Of a DNA stretch of 56,894 nt, positions 24,165-32,806 are shown piece by piece; the first letter of the stretch is position 1; each line of letters opens with the position of its first letter. Both the position numbers and the translations under genes were made by a program. The DNA lies in the NCBI GenBank assembly GCA_013297655.1, contig JAAFHV010000024.1:1-56894 (forward strand). The letters are read 5' to 3'. The notes beneath the pieces are model-generated. The model saw only the letters and a program-made list of their open reading frames with translations, made no database searches and had not been told where the DNA came from. This DNA comes from Myxococcales bacterium. GTDB lineage: Bacteria; Myxococcota_A; Polyangia; Polyangiales; Polyangiaceae.

Positions 24165-27100
24165 TCAACAAGCGCGGGTTGGCAAGATCACCTCCACCAT
24201 CCCGCCCCCCATCGGCAGGTGCACCCACGTCCCGAGCACCTTCGCGCCCGACCGCTCGAGAACCTTCGCGTACACCGCGAGCTGCGGCGCTACCTCCAGC
24301 GCTTTTTTGCGCCAGGCCCCCTCGCCCACCCCCGGGAAGGTCTTGTGGTCTACCACCACCACCCCGTCGTCCGTCTCGAGCAGCAGATCGACGATCCCGC
24401 TCACCTTCCGCTCGCCATGGGCCGACGTTACCACCGCTTCGACCACGAGCTCGCGGTGCCATCTCGCCCCTGGCCAGTGCGCGTCGGCCCAGGCGCGCAG
24501 CGCGTCGCTCGCGCCCACGAGCTCGTCACCACGAACGTATCCCCGCATCGCCACCGCATGCAGTAGCCTGACCGCGCATGCCACGCGGGCCTCGGGGCCG
24601 AGACCCGGAACGTCCGCGGCGAAAAACGCATGGGTCGCGGTACCGAGAACCTCGTAGTCGTACGCCTTGCCAGCGAGCTCGATCGCTCCCTCGAGCCGCT
24701 CGACGCGACCAATTCTCGCCTGCCCCACTGCGTCCTCGACCTCCGGCCAATCGGCCTGGCTCGCCGACGGCCGAATCTTGTACGCGAGCCGGCTCGGTCT
24801 CTCTGCTGGGCGCGCGAACCAAACAGGCTCCGGACGAGAACCCACCTCGGTCGGCGGGACGTCGGCCTTGAGCCGCCACACCCGGGTCGCAAAGACAGCC
24901 GTCGTGCCATCGGCGCGGCGGACCGAAACGCTGCCGCTGGTCCCGTCCGCCGCGCCAGTGGGCAGCGACAAGATGGGCTCGTCCTTGTGGTCCGCGAGCT
25001 CGTTCAACCACGCCGTCTCCGGCTTCATGACGTCGTCCTTGTTCCTCTTGACCTTCACCGCGAGCACGAGATGGTCGCGCGCGCGGGTGAAGCCGACGTA
25101 GAGCAGGCGCGTCCGTTCGCGTTCTTCTCGTGCGGCAACGTCGCGCCCCTCCGGCGCGCGCGCGGCCTTGTCCGCGAGCGGAATCTTCGACTTTTGCTGC
25201 CCGAAGGGCCACGGCCAGTACCGAATCCACCGCTTCGACAACGGATGCGCCGGATCGAACTCCGCTGCGTCCGACTGCGGCAGCACATCGAAGGCGTTCC
25301 GGCGGTCGCCGCGATCGAGGCTCGCGAGCACGACTACCGGCCACTCGAGGCCTTTCGACTTGTGGTACGTGCACACCGTCACGCTCTCGTCGTCCGAGGT
25401 CACGTGCTGGTCGTCCGAAGCGATCATCTCGGAGCGCACGTACATGGCGCGCCGCGCGGCGTCGAAGTAGCGCAGCAGGCCGGCGATCGTGCTGGCCTCG
25501 CGCTCTTCACCGCACCGTTCTTCGTAGGTCCGAGCCAAGGTGCGCAGCGCCTCCAAGTTCGCCATGCGTTCGGGTCCGCGTGGCCATCGCGCGCACAACG
25601 TCACCGCGTCGAGCGCGTCCATCGCGGCGTCGAGCGCCTCGGTAGGGCTCAGAGCTCCCGCCTTGTCCCTCACTGAAACCAGCGCCGCACGCCACCCTCC
25701 GACCGGGTCTACGCGCTCCTCGGGCGCCGCGCGTTGATTCTCCAAGACTCGCCTGAGCCACTGCTCGGGCAATTTCCCATCGAATCCAGTGAGCGCGTCG
25801 ATTGTAGCCGCTGCGAGCGAGTCGGTGCCGTCGAGAAGCCAACGGAGCGCGCTGTCAGCAAGCGTGCCCTCTGGCGTCGCGAGCAAGCCGGCGCGCGCGA
25901 CAGATGCGCGGACATTCCGAGCGTGGAGCGCCGAGGCGATTTCTTCCGCTTCCTTGTTGGTCGCGACGAGCACCGCGATGTCACCAGCGCGCACCGGCCG
26001 CACCACTCCGCTCGTGCGGTCTACCACCGCGGTCGCGGCAGAATCGCTCAGCATCCTCGCGACGCCACTCGCGATAGCGATCGCAGCCTCGGACGCTTTG
26101 TTCACGTCGAGACAGAACAGCCCCATCGGCGCAAGTCCTGCGAGCGGCGCCCCGCTTCGCTTCGCTCCGACCTGCACGTCCGCCGCGGAGAAGCCGTGCC
26201 TCGCGAGCGCGTGCGAAAAGACCTCGGAGCAGGCGGCGACGAGCTCTGGCCGCGAGCGATAGTTGTCGACCAGGCGCTCGGCATGGCCTCCCGCGGAGCT
26301 CACCCACGCCGAAACCGCGTCCATGAGCTGTGGGTCCGCGCCGGCATACTCGAAGATGCACTGCTTGCGGTCGCCCACCCAAGCAGACGCTCCGACGAGC
26401 TTGTGGAGCTCGACGAAAAGCGCCAGCTGAATCGGGCTCGTATCTTGAAACTCATCGACCACCGCGAGCTCGAGTCGAGCCCCCAGCACCTCGCGCACCC
26501 GCGGCGCTTCGAGCAGCGAGAGCGCGCGGTCGAGCATATCGACGTAGTCGACGACCCGTTGGCGTGTCTTCCACGCCTGATACCCCTCGAGCCCACTCGC
26601 AGCTGCTTCGTAGACCGCCATCGTGAGGTCACGGATGTCGGCGTGCAGGCGCGGGTGGGCCTCATAGCGTATCGCCGCCTCGCAGACGGGCGCGACGAGC
26701 GCTCGTGTTGGCTTACTCGGATCGAGAATGCTGAGCTTCACCCAGCCGCTCCATCGGAGCTCGCCGTCCTGCATGAGGCGCTGAGCCTCGCGAAGCTCTT
26801 CGATCGTTTCCGTCGTCTTCTTGACACCATCGCCTTCGCCAACGCGCTGGAGCGCGATGGCGATCTGACGTTCGAGGTTCGAATCGATCGCGCTACCGTC
26901 AGCCTCCGGGTGTGGGAACAGCGCAAGGAGTGCGTCTGCCGAGCGAGCCGCCATCTGCGGCAGGGCGTCCGCCGCGATTCGATTGCTCCGCGCGAGGTTC
27001 ATGATCTTGTCGACCGGCAGCGTCCAGTCGAACCGATTCTCTTTCGAGCTCTTGTGAAGCTCTACGCTCTCGGCGAGCCGATCGAGCCGTTCGCGCAGCT

Positions 27101-27476
27101 CCGCCGGGAGCGCGAAGTCTAGACTCTCGCGAAGAAGCTTGCCCTGGTCACCCGCGACCACGTCGACGTGAGGCGAGAGGCCCGCGTCCAGCGCGAACTC
27201 CTGCAACAGGCGCAAGCACGCGGCGTGCACGGTCCCCAGGTAGGCCAGCGGGAGCTCGCGAGCGAGGTCGAACGCTTGCTCCTCGACCAGCTTTCGCCGA
27301 ATCCGTGCCGCGAGCTCGGCGTGCGCCTTTCGCGTGTACGTCACGGCAAAAAGCCCATCGAGCGCGATCGGGTTCGCCGACGAGGGCGCGACCGCATCGG
27401 TGACCTGGCGCGTGAGCCGGGTCGTCTTCCCGCTGCCCGCGCTCGCGCTCACGATCGTGATGCCTCTCGCGCTCAT
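24165..27476 (-). CDS. AddA/UvrD-like helicase-nuclease
   Basis: 1103 residues from ATG 27476, which overlaps the AddB-like stop (ATGA). Superfamily 1 helicase motifs are all visible: Walker A ASAGSGKT (11-18), DEFQDTS (341-347), VGDRKQCIFEYAGAD, NYRSRPELV, YHKSKGLEWPVVVLAS and TRARDHLVLAV. A C-terminal PD-(D/E)XK nuclease follows (VDLLLETDDGVVVVDHK, near residue 1040, then APQLAVYAKVL). This is the domain order of AddA, the helicase-nuclease subunit that processes double-strand DNA ends. It may serve general recombination or be a defence-dedicated copy; its tight linkage to BREX and to the glycosylase gene favours the latter but does not prove it. Confidence 0.88.
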   Translation of the reverse strand: MSARGITIVSASAGSGKTTRLTRQVTDAVAPSSANPIALDGLFAVTYTRKAHAELAARIRRKLVEEQAFDLARELPLAYLGTVHAACLRLLQEFALDAGLSPHVDVVAGDQGKLLRESLDFALPAELRERLDRLAESVELHKSSKENRFDWTLPVDKIMNLARSNRIAADALPQMAARSADALLALFPHPEADGSAIDSNLERQIAIALQRVGEGDGVKKTTETIEELREAQRLMQDGELRWSGWVKLSILDPSKPTRALVAPVCEAAIRYEAHPRLHADIRDLTMAVYEAAASGLEGYQAWKTRQRVVDYVDMLDRALSLLEAPRVREVLGARLELAVVDEFQDTSPIQLALFVELHKLVGASAWVGDRKQCIFEYAGADPQLMDAVSAWVSSAGGHAERLVDNYRSRPELVAACSEVFSHALARHGFSAADVQVGAKRSGAPLAGLAPMGLFCLDVNKASEAAIAIASGVARMLSDSAATAVVDRTSGVVRPVRAGDIAVLVATNKEAEEIASALHARNVRASVARAGLLATPEGTLADSALRWLLDGTDSLAAATIDALTGFDGKLPEQWLRRVLENQRAAPEERVDPVGGWRAALVSVRDKAGALSPTEALDAAMDALDAVTLCARWPRGPERMANLEALRTLARTYEERCGEEREASTIAGLLRYFDAARRAMYVRSEMIASDDQHVTSDDESVTVCTYHKSKGLEWPVVVLASLDRGDRRNAFDVLPQSDAAEFDPAHPLSKRWIRYWPWPFGQQKSKIPLADKAARAPEGRDVAAREERERTRLLYVGFTRARDHLVLAVKVKRNKDDVMKPETAWLNELADHKDEPILSLPTGAADGTSGSVSVRRADGTTAVFATRVWRLKADVPPTEVGSRPEPVWFARPAERPSRLAYKIRPSASQADWPEVEDAVGQARIGRVERLEGAIELAGKAYDYEVLGTATHAFFAADVPGLGPEARVACAVRLLHAVAMRGYVRGDELVGASDALRAWADAHWPGARWHRELVVEAVVTSAHGERKVSGIVDLLLETDDGVVVVDHKTFPGVGEGAWRKKALEVAPQLAVYAKVLERSGAKVLGTWVHLPMGGGMVEVILPTRAC

Positions 27477-30343
27477 CGAAACTCCTTCCACGACTTGCCA
27501 CACAGCGGGCCGAACGCGCAGTACTTGCACGCTCCTTCGTCCCCCGGTTGCGCCTCGAAATGTCTCGCGCGTGCGGCTTCATCGACGCCGAGACGTTCGA
27601 GCAGCGGTGGGTGCGTTGGCTGCGCCACCATGACTTCGCCGGCCTCGAGGCGCGCGACGATTAGGGCGCGCGTGCTCTCGAACCGGTCCCACGTCTCTTC
27701 GAGTGAGGGTCCTCCGATCGACTTGGAAGCCTTCATTCGAGCGTCGGTCGTAAGCACCCTAGCCGCCGACAGCGCGTAGTACCCCGCGGGCGGAGACGTA
27801 GGCGGGGTGGATTGCGCCCCGACCGCCCGCGAGTAGAGCGCCAGCTGGATCGCGTTCCCGCCCTCGAGCTGCTTCTTGTAGGTCGATTGGCCCCACTTGA
27901 GGTCCAGGATCGCCTCGTTCCCTGCGTCGTCCTCGAGCAACAGGTCGAGACGACCGTGCGGCGACCCGACGGATGCATTGAGGACCACAGGAGCCTCGAC
28001 GGCCTTGATTCGGAGCTTGGCCCGGGCGAAGTACCGAAATAGCTCGCGCATCGCGATGGCGACCTGCTTCGTCAGCTGCGAGCGCTCGAACACCGCGCCG
28101 GGCAGCAGCAGCGTGGCGGCCTCCGTGCGGACGAGCAACTCGATTGCTTTCCGGGTGCGTTCGGCGAATGCGGGCTCGCCCTCGTTGAACGCCCCTTCCC
28201 GGAACAGCTCCTCAACGAGTCGGTGGCTGAGGTTACCGTTCAGCAGCGGGCCCTCGGCTACTTTGGTTATCGAACCGAACCGCAGCTTGGCGAGGTGTTC
28301 GAGCACCCAGGAGAGTGGGCAACTCGCCAGCGCCTGGAGGGCCGTTGCGCTCGCGCCGACGGAGCCGTCGGCCTCGAGCAACGCGCCGGGCAAGGTCCAC
28401 GCGCCGGCTGCGGCAGGCAGCGAAACAGGCGGGAGTGCTTGGGTTCGCACCCTGGCGCTCGGCGCCTCGCCTCGCAGAACCTTCCGCACGTCGCACACGA
28501 TCTTCGCGTGAGCCTCAGGAAGCTCGTCGAGCCGGAGCCGCGTCGAGATCTCGTCCCACAGCGGGTGCGGAGAGGCCGCAGCGCCGTTCACCACACCGGG
28601 CACCACGAGCACAAGTCGTTCCCTCGCGAAGAGCACGGTCCGTCGCCATGCCTCTCCTTCTGCAGCAAGAAGCTTTCGCGGGCTCACCAGCTCCACGCCC
28701 GCTGCCTCGAGGGCGGCCATCTCCGACGTGGTCCACGGCCGAGGGCGTGGACGCTCCTCCGTGCCGCTGACGAAGGCCCACACGAGCATCGTCGATGCCG
28801 GGGCGAGGACGGTGGCAGGATTGTCGACATGGGGCGAGCGACCACTCTCTTCCGTCGCCAGCTCGAGCCGTTCGGAGCGACGTGCGACGGCATCGAAGAG
28901 CTGGCGGACATCCTCGCGCGACAGCCTATCAACGTCGTGGTTGACGATCGCCTCCGCGAAGCGAGTACTTTGCGCCACGGCGGATGCGTAGAGCGGCCGA
29001 AGATCCTCGATCGCGAGCTGCCCTCGCAACCAGTCTTGGGTCCGCTTCACCACAGTGAGGAGAGAGGCCTTGTCGATTTCGTCGCCGTCGATACCGGGTT
29101 CCTCAATCCACTCCGCGACTCGGAGCAATCGCGCTGCAGCATGAGCCTCCGCTTCGGCTAGAGCGTCGGCCTCGGTTGACCCCTCCGAAACGCGCCTGCG
29201 CGACACGCTCGCGACAAGGGCTTCGCGAGCCTTGCCCTTCTGGCGCCGCCACTCTTGCCCCGAAACGCCTGGTTGCCGGGCGATTGCCTTTGCCAGGATC
29301 GCCCCGAGCCTTCCACGAAACGGTCCGAACGGGAGGGTCAGCAGCTCGAGCACGCGATGCGGGTCTTTCGGCTCGAACGCGAGCTCCAGCGCGAGCGGTA
29401 GAACCTGGAGGGCCGGCCGCGCTGAGCTCGTCCCCGTGAGCCCGTGCCCGGGGAGACCGAAGCGCCTCGAAGCGCTTTCGAGTGGCTGGGGATCGGCACA
29501 GCGAATCACCAAGGTGTCGGAGCGCTCGTCGGCGAGCAGGGCCGCGGAGAGCTCGGCCGCTTCCGTGGGTGTCTCCCCGCGCACCATAAGCAACGAGCCG
29601 TCGCCGGAGACCGGTGCGTCCGGTGGAGCCCCCATCTCCTCGAGGAGCATCTGCTGCAGCTTTCCGAGGTCGGACTCCGGCGCGGCGGGAGCGAAGACGA
29701 GCAACTCCTGAGATACGGTGGTCCCGTTCTTTTCGAGGGCAACGAACACTCGCCGCCAGAGGAGCGACCAGATGTCGAGCCTCTCCACGAGAAGAACCTG
29801 GTCGTAAAGGCTCTGCGGGTGCACGGCGAGCTCCGTCAGGACCCGAGCCAGGCGGTCGGGCCTTCCGGGAGGCAAGGGATGCAAGGGGAACTCCACGTCG
29901 TCACAAAGACGCGCGAGCGCACCGAGCCGTTCGACTCCTCCCGCCAACACCTTCCCATCCCAGCCCGCCTCGACGAGCTCGTCGCGCCATCGGAGGAGCA
30001 GCTCTCCCGTGCCAAGCGAATCGGCCTCGAATGAGCGCGCGTAGAAGGCTTCCCGGGTGACAGCCGCTCTCATCCGCGCCACCCAACGCGGCAACCGCGC
30101 CGACCCTCGCTCGTCGACCTCGGGCAGCCCGAGGCGCAGCTCGAGATCGCGCAGGAAGCCCACCGGCCCGAGCGAAACCTCGCCAACCGCGCCTGGCCTC
30201 ACGTGGCGCGGTCCGTCCAAGGCGACTCCGAGACGAACTGTTCGACGAATTGGGCTCAAAGAGGTGCCTCGAGGGAGCGCGACGAATCGCCGGCGCACGG
30301 AAGTTCTACGCTCGTTGGTCGCGCTATTCGCACGACTTGGCAA
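27473..30343 (-). CDS. AddB-like PD-(D/E)XK nuclease with Fe-S cluster cysteines
   Basis: 956 residues as read from TTG 30343, 17 bases after the glycosylase stop; a GTG at 30298 is an alternative start. The C-terminal nuclease domain has NLSHRLVEELF, RLDLLLEDDAGNEAILDLKW (the D...DxK catalytic core) and a Cys set made of one Cys in ALASCPLSW plus C939-x2-C942-x5-C948 at the end, the layout of the iron-sulphur AddB/Cas4-type nucleases. The N-terminal part looks like a degenerate helicase fold without a Walker A, as in many AddB relatives. It is expected to pair with the AddA-like protein in degrading or resecting linear DNA. Coupled to addA by ATGA. Confidence 0.83.
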   Translation of the reverse strand: MPSRANSATNERRTSVRRRFVALPRGTSLSPIRRTVRLGVALDGPRHVRPGAVGEVSLGPVGFLRDLELRLGLPEVDERGSARLPRWVARMRAAVTREAFYARSFEADSLGTGELLLRWRDELVEAGWDGKVLAGGVERLGALARLCDDVEFPLHPLPPGRPDRLARVLTELAVHPQSLYDQVLLVERLDIWSLLWRRVFVALEKNGTTVSQELLVFAPAAPESDLGKLQQMLLEEMGAPPDAPVSGDGSLLMVRGETPTEAAELSAALLADERSDTLVIRCADPQPLESASRRFGLPGHGLTGTSSARPALQVLPLALELAFEPKDPHRVLELLTLPFGPFRGRLGAILAKAIARQPGVSGQEWRRQKGKAREALVASVSRRRVSEGSTEADALAEAEAHAAARLLRVAEWIEEPGIDGDEIDKASLLTVVKRTQDWLRGQLAIEDLRPLYASAVAQSTRFAEAIVNHDVDRLSREDVRQLFDAVARRSERLELATEESGRSPHVDNPATVLAPASTMLVWAFVSGTEERPRPRPWTTSEMAALEAAGVELVSPRKLLAAEGEAWRRTVLFARERLVLVVPGVVNGAAASPHPLWDEISTRLRLDELPEAHAKIVCDVRKVLRGEAPSARVRTQALPPVSLPAAAGAWTLPGALLEADGSVGASATALQALASCPLSWVLEHLAKLRFGSITKVAEGPLLNGNLSHRLVEELFREGAFNEGEPAFAERTRKAIELLVRTEAATLLLPGAVFERSQLTKQVAIAMRELFRYFARAKLRIKAVEAPVVLNASVGSPHGRLDLLLEDDAGNEAILDLKWGQSTYKKQLEGGNAIQLALYSRAVGAQSTPPTSPPAGYYALSAARVLTTDARMKASKSIGGPSLEETWDRFESTRALIVARLEAGEVMVAQPTHPPLLERLGVDEAARARHFEAQPGDEGACKYCAFGPLCGKSWKEFR

Positions 30344-30359
30344 AAGTTCAGTGCCCGGA

Positions 30360-31316
30360 CTACTCGGATTTCACCTTCCCGCCCACCGTGACACCGACCG
30401 CCCAATCCCTCCGTTTCTGAGGACACACCGACGTCAGCGGGCATTCGTCGCACAGCGGCTGGCTGTGGACGCAAAAGCGCTTACCGATCCAGAAGGCACC
30501 AAGGTCGAGGGCCGCGGGAAACGTTGGTGACGCCTTACGGGCGGCCGCGATAACGGACGGCTTGAGCTCCGCCGCACGGTAGACCTTGCGGCCCGGCTCG
30601 CCCGAGACGAGTCCGGAGCGCAGAAATACGCGCGCCACGTGGCGATCGACTGCGACGTTCACCGCCGCGAGGTTCTCGACCGTGATGCCGAGCTGGCTCA
30701 CTAGAATCTGCAGAGTCATCGCGCTCAGCTTGTGCGATATGCCTCGAAGCGACTCGAGCTCTACCAGCAGCTCGCCCGCGTCGACTCCGTCGCGCAGCAT
30801 ATTGACAACCGACCCATCGTGGAACTTCACGACATGTTGGGCGCACTCTATGAAGGCCCGCGCCATCGCCGCATTGAACCGGTGAAGGCTCGTCGGCGCG
30901 CGTAGTTTCTTCTCGAGATCGTCTGGCGATAGGGCGGCGATCTTCGCTACGTCGAGTTGCTTGAGTCGCTTAGAAAGCTCGAAAGGAAGCTGCCACGCTT
31001 TCTCTGCCTTGATCATGCGGTCGGAGATGACGCCATACAGGAAGGCTGTCGCGTGGTCGCGTTCCGTCCGAACGAACGGGGACGAGAGATTCCAGCGCCT
31101 CGCGAGCTCGACGAAGGTCGTACGCGGCACCATCTTGATGGGCTCGAACTCCATGATGCGGTCCGCGATGGGATTTGTTGACGACAACCGGACCGTCGGC
31201 GTCTTCTTTGACGATCGCTTGGCGCGGCGCTTCGGCTTTTCCTCGTCGTCCGTATCAGGTCCGAAGATCGTCTTCTCGAGGCCATCGATCAACTTACGAA
31301 AGAAACTCTGCGCCAT
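30360..31316 (-). CDS. Endonuclease III-like [4Fe-4S] DNA glycosylase
   Basis: 318 residues with a good AGGGGGCGGA ribosome binding site. A basic, low-complexity N-terminus (about residues 22-42) precedes a HhH-GPD core: the hairpin region LRGISHKLS with the lyase-type Lys196, and the catalytic Asp224 in VDRHVARV. The C-terminal cluster is C282-x6-C289-x2-C292-x5-C298, exactly the spacing of endonuclease III. A bifunctional base-excision activity is therefore likely, though the damaged or modified base is unknown. It is divergent from housekeeping Nth in the middle and has an unusual N-terminal extension. Position directly before the AddB/AddA pair suggests that it makes abasic sites or nicks that the helicase-nuclease then exploits (inference). 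Confidence 0.8.
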   Translation of the reverse strand: MAQSFFRKLIDGLEKTIFGPDTDDEEKPKRRAKRSSKKTPTVRLSSTNPIADRIMEFEPIKMVPRTTFVELARRWNLSSPFVRTERDHATAFLYGVISDRMIKAEKAWQLPFELSKRLKQLDVAKIAALSPDDLEKKLRAPTSLHRFNAAMARAFIECAQHVVKFHDGSVVNMLRDGVDAGELLVELESLRGISHKLSAMTLQILVSQLGITVENLAAVNVAVDRHVARVFLRSGLVSGEPGRKVYRAAELKPSVIAAARKASPTFPAALDLGAFWIGKRFCVHSQPLCDECPLTSVCPQKRRDWAVGVTVGGKVKSE

Positions 31317-31362
31317 TCCGCCCCCTTGACCGATCGAAACACGTTGAACCGGCCGACGACAT

Positions 31363-31998
31363 TCATCGAACCCGCGCCGGAAACAGCCTGGTCTTCCCGC
31401 TCGCCGCGCGTGACATCCCGCTAAACCCGAGCCCTCGCGCGAGCTGGTCGAACGATGCGAGGAACGCTCTTGCTACCGTGTCCACCCGAGGCCCTCCACG
31501 CTTTCGCCCGCGAGGAAACGCCGCATAGAACTCGGACACGAGCGCGAGGTCGAGCAGCGTAGAGCGGAGCCAGTCAATCTCCTTCGTGTAGCCCGAGACC
31601 CACCTGGCGCCGGACGCGTTCATCAGGCGCGCGAGACTCGCGCGCCGCTTTCCGGGCGCAGACTCCACCATCTCGCAGCAGCCAAAGTGTAGGTACCCGA
31701 TCGCACCATCCTTCGCGGTCGCCAGCGCTTCGTACAACTGTTCCGGTGCGATACGCGACCGGGCGTCGGCCGGCCTGAGGTACATCTGCTCGCCGTGGCA
31801 CGCGAAGTAGACGAATGCGCGCTCTCCCTTGCTGAGGCGCTTCACGTAGTACTCGATATCTGCGACGGAGCGAATGGTGCGATGGCTAAGGTCGATGTCG
31901 CCGTGGCTCGCGGCGAGCGCCTGAAAGTAGGAGAGCACCAACGGCGTCTCCTTCTTGCTCCACCAGGTCCCTTCGAAGATGTAGACGGGCGCTTTCAT
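31363..31998 (-). CDS. Caspase-like (CHAT/C14-type) cysteine peptidase candidate
   Basis: 211 residues. Two motifs look like a caspase-fold His/Cys dyad: FVYFACHGE (His68) and IGYLHFGCCEMVES (Cys107/Cys108), each after a hydrophobic beta-strand and about 40 residues apart, the normal spacing. The N-terminal APVYIFEGTWWSKKETPLVL and the absence of a signal peptide point to a cytoplasmic protein. I recall uncharacterised proteins of similar layout (DUF6642-like), so the family may already be named without a known function. Its start overlaps the stop of the EEP gene (ATGA), so the two are coupled. A role as a cell-death peptidase in defence is plausible but is inference. Confidence 0.6.
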   Translation of the reverse strand: MKAPVYIFEGTWWSKKETPLVLSYFQALAASHGDIDLSHRTIRSVADIEYYVKRLSKGERAFVYFACHGEQMYLRPADARSRIAPEQLYEALATAKDGAIGYLHFGCCEMVESAPGKRRASLARLMNASGARWVSGYTKEIDWLRSTLLDLALVSEFYAAFPRGRKRGGPRVDTVARAFLASFDQLARGLGFSGMSRAASGKTRLFPARVR

Positions 31999-32708
31999 CG
32001 GCCTTCAGCCACGAGCTCCAACACCACCGGCCCGTGATCACTCACCCGCCGCACCACCGCATCATCCACGACTCGGCACTCCCTCACCCGCCCCGCCCAG
32101 CTCTCCGAAACGAAGAAGTGGTCATCCTGGTACGCCTCCTTCGCCTGGCGTCCCCAGAAGCTCTGGACCTCCTTCCCGTGAATCCGCCAGTGCGGCTCTT
32201 GGAACCCCGCCGCGGCCATGGCCCCGAAGAACCCGGCGTGTTTCTTCCCGCCGTACACCTCGTCGAAGCGCCGCGCGGAGTTGAAATCCCCGCCCACGAG
32301 CACCGGCCCATCGAACGTTCCCGCGAGCAGCTCCACGAGCCTCGCGAGGTCCGCATGCTGCTCCTTCCCAGGAAACACGTGCGCGCTCACCACCGTGAGC
32401 GGCCCGGCCTCCGTCTTCATCTCAACCGTGGCTGCATACGAGCTCGCGCTCACCGCGATCGCCTTCGCATCCGTCACCTCGCGCCCACGCACGAGCACCG
32501 CCGTCCCCGCGTCGACTCCAGTCGCCAGCTCGCACACCTTCACCGCGAACGTATCGCGCACCGCCTCCACTTTCGAGAGCAGCGCCTCCTGAACGAGCGC
32601 CACGTCTGGGCGTAGCTCGTTCGTCAGGTAGTCCCACGCTTCCGCGTGCGACTTCCTATACGTAGAGTGCCGTGGACCACACCCCATATTCCACGTAACG
32701 ACGCGCAT
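31995..32708 (-). CDS. Endonuclease/exonuclease/phosphatase (EEP) superfamily protein
   Basis: 237 residues from ATG 32708; an AGGAGG lies almost touching this ATG, and the longer frame to 32870 would add a Gly/Arg-rich non-natural leader. EEP-fold motifs in order: VTWNMG, PDVALVQEA (metal-binding Glu), LTVVSAHVFPG, GGDFNSAR, YQDDHFFV and SDHGPVV (catalytic His). Members are Mg2+-dependent DNases, RNases or phosphodiesterases; the substrate cannot be predicted. No signal peptide. It is translationally coupled to the caspase-like gene, forming a two-gene unit at the upstream side of the defence island. Confidence 0.85.
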   Translation of the reverse strand: MRVVTWNMGCGPRHSTYRKSHAEAWDYLTNELRPDVALVQEALLSKVEAVRDTFAVKVCELATGVDAGTAVLVRGREVTDAKAIAVSASSYAATVEMKTEAGPLTVVSAHVFPGKEQHADLARLVELLAGTFDGPVLVGGDFNSARRFDEVYGGKKHAGFFGAMAAAGFQEPHWRIHGKEVQSFWGRQAKEAYQDDHFFVSESWAGRVRECRVVDDAVVRRVSDHGPVVLELVAEGR

Positions 32709-32806
32709 CCCTCCTAGGGTACACGAGCGACCGCGGCCGAAAAACCCAATCGCGTCCGTCCACCGTTCGCCGCGTAATCCACCGCTTTCAGCGATACCCG
32801 CGCTCG

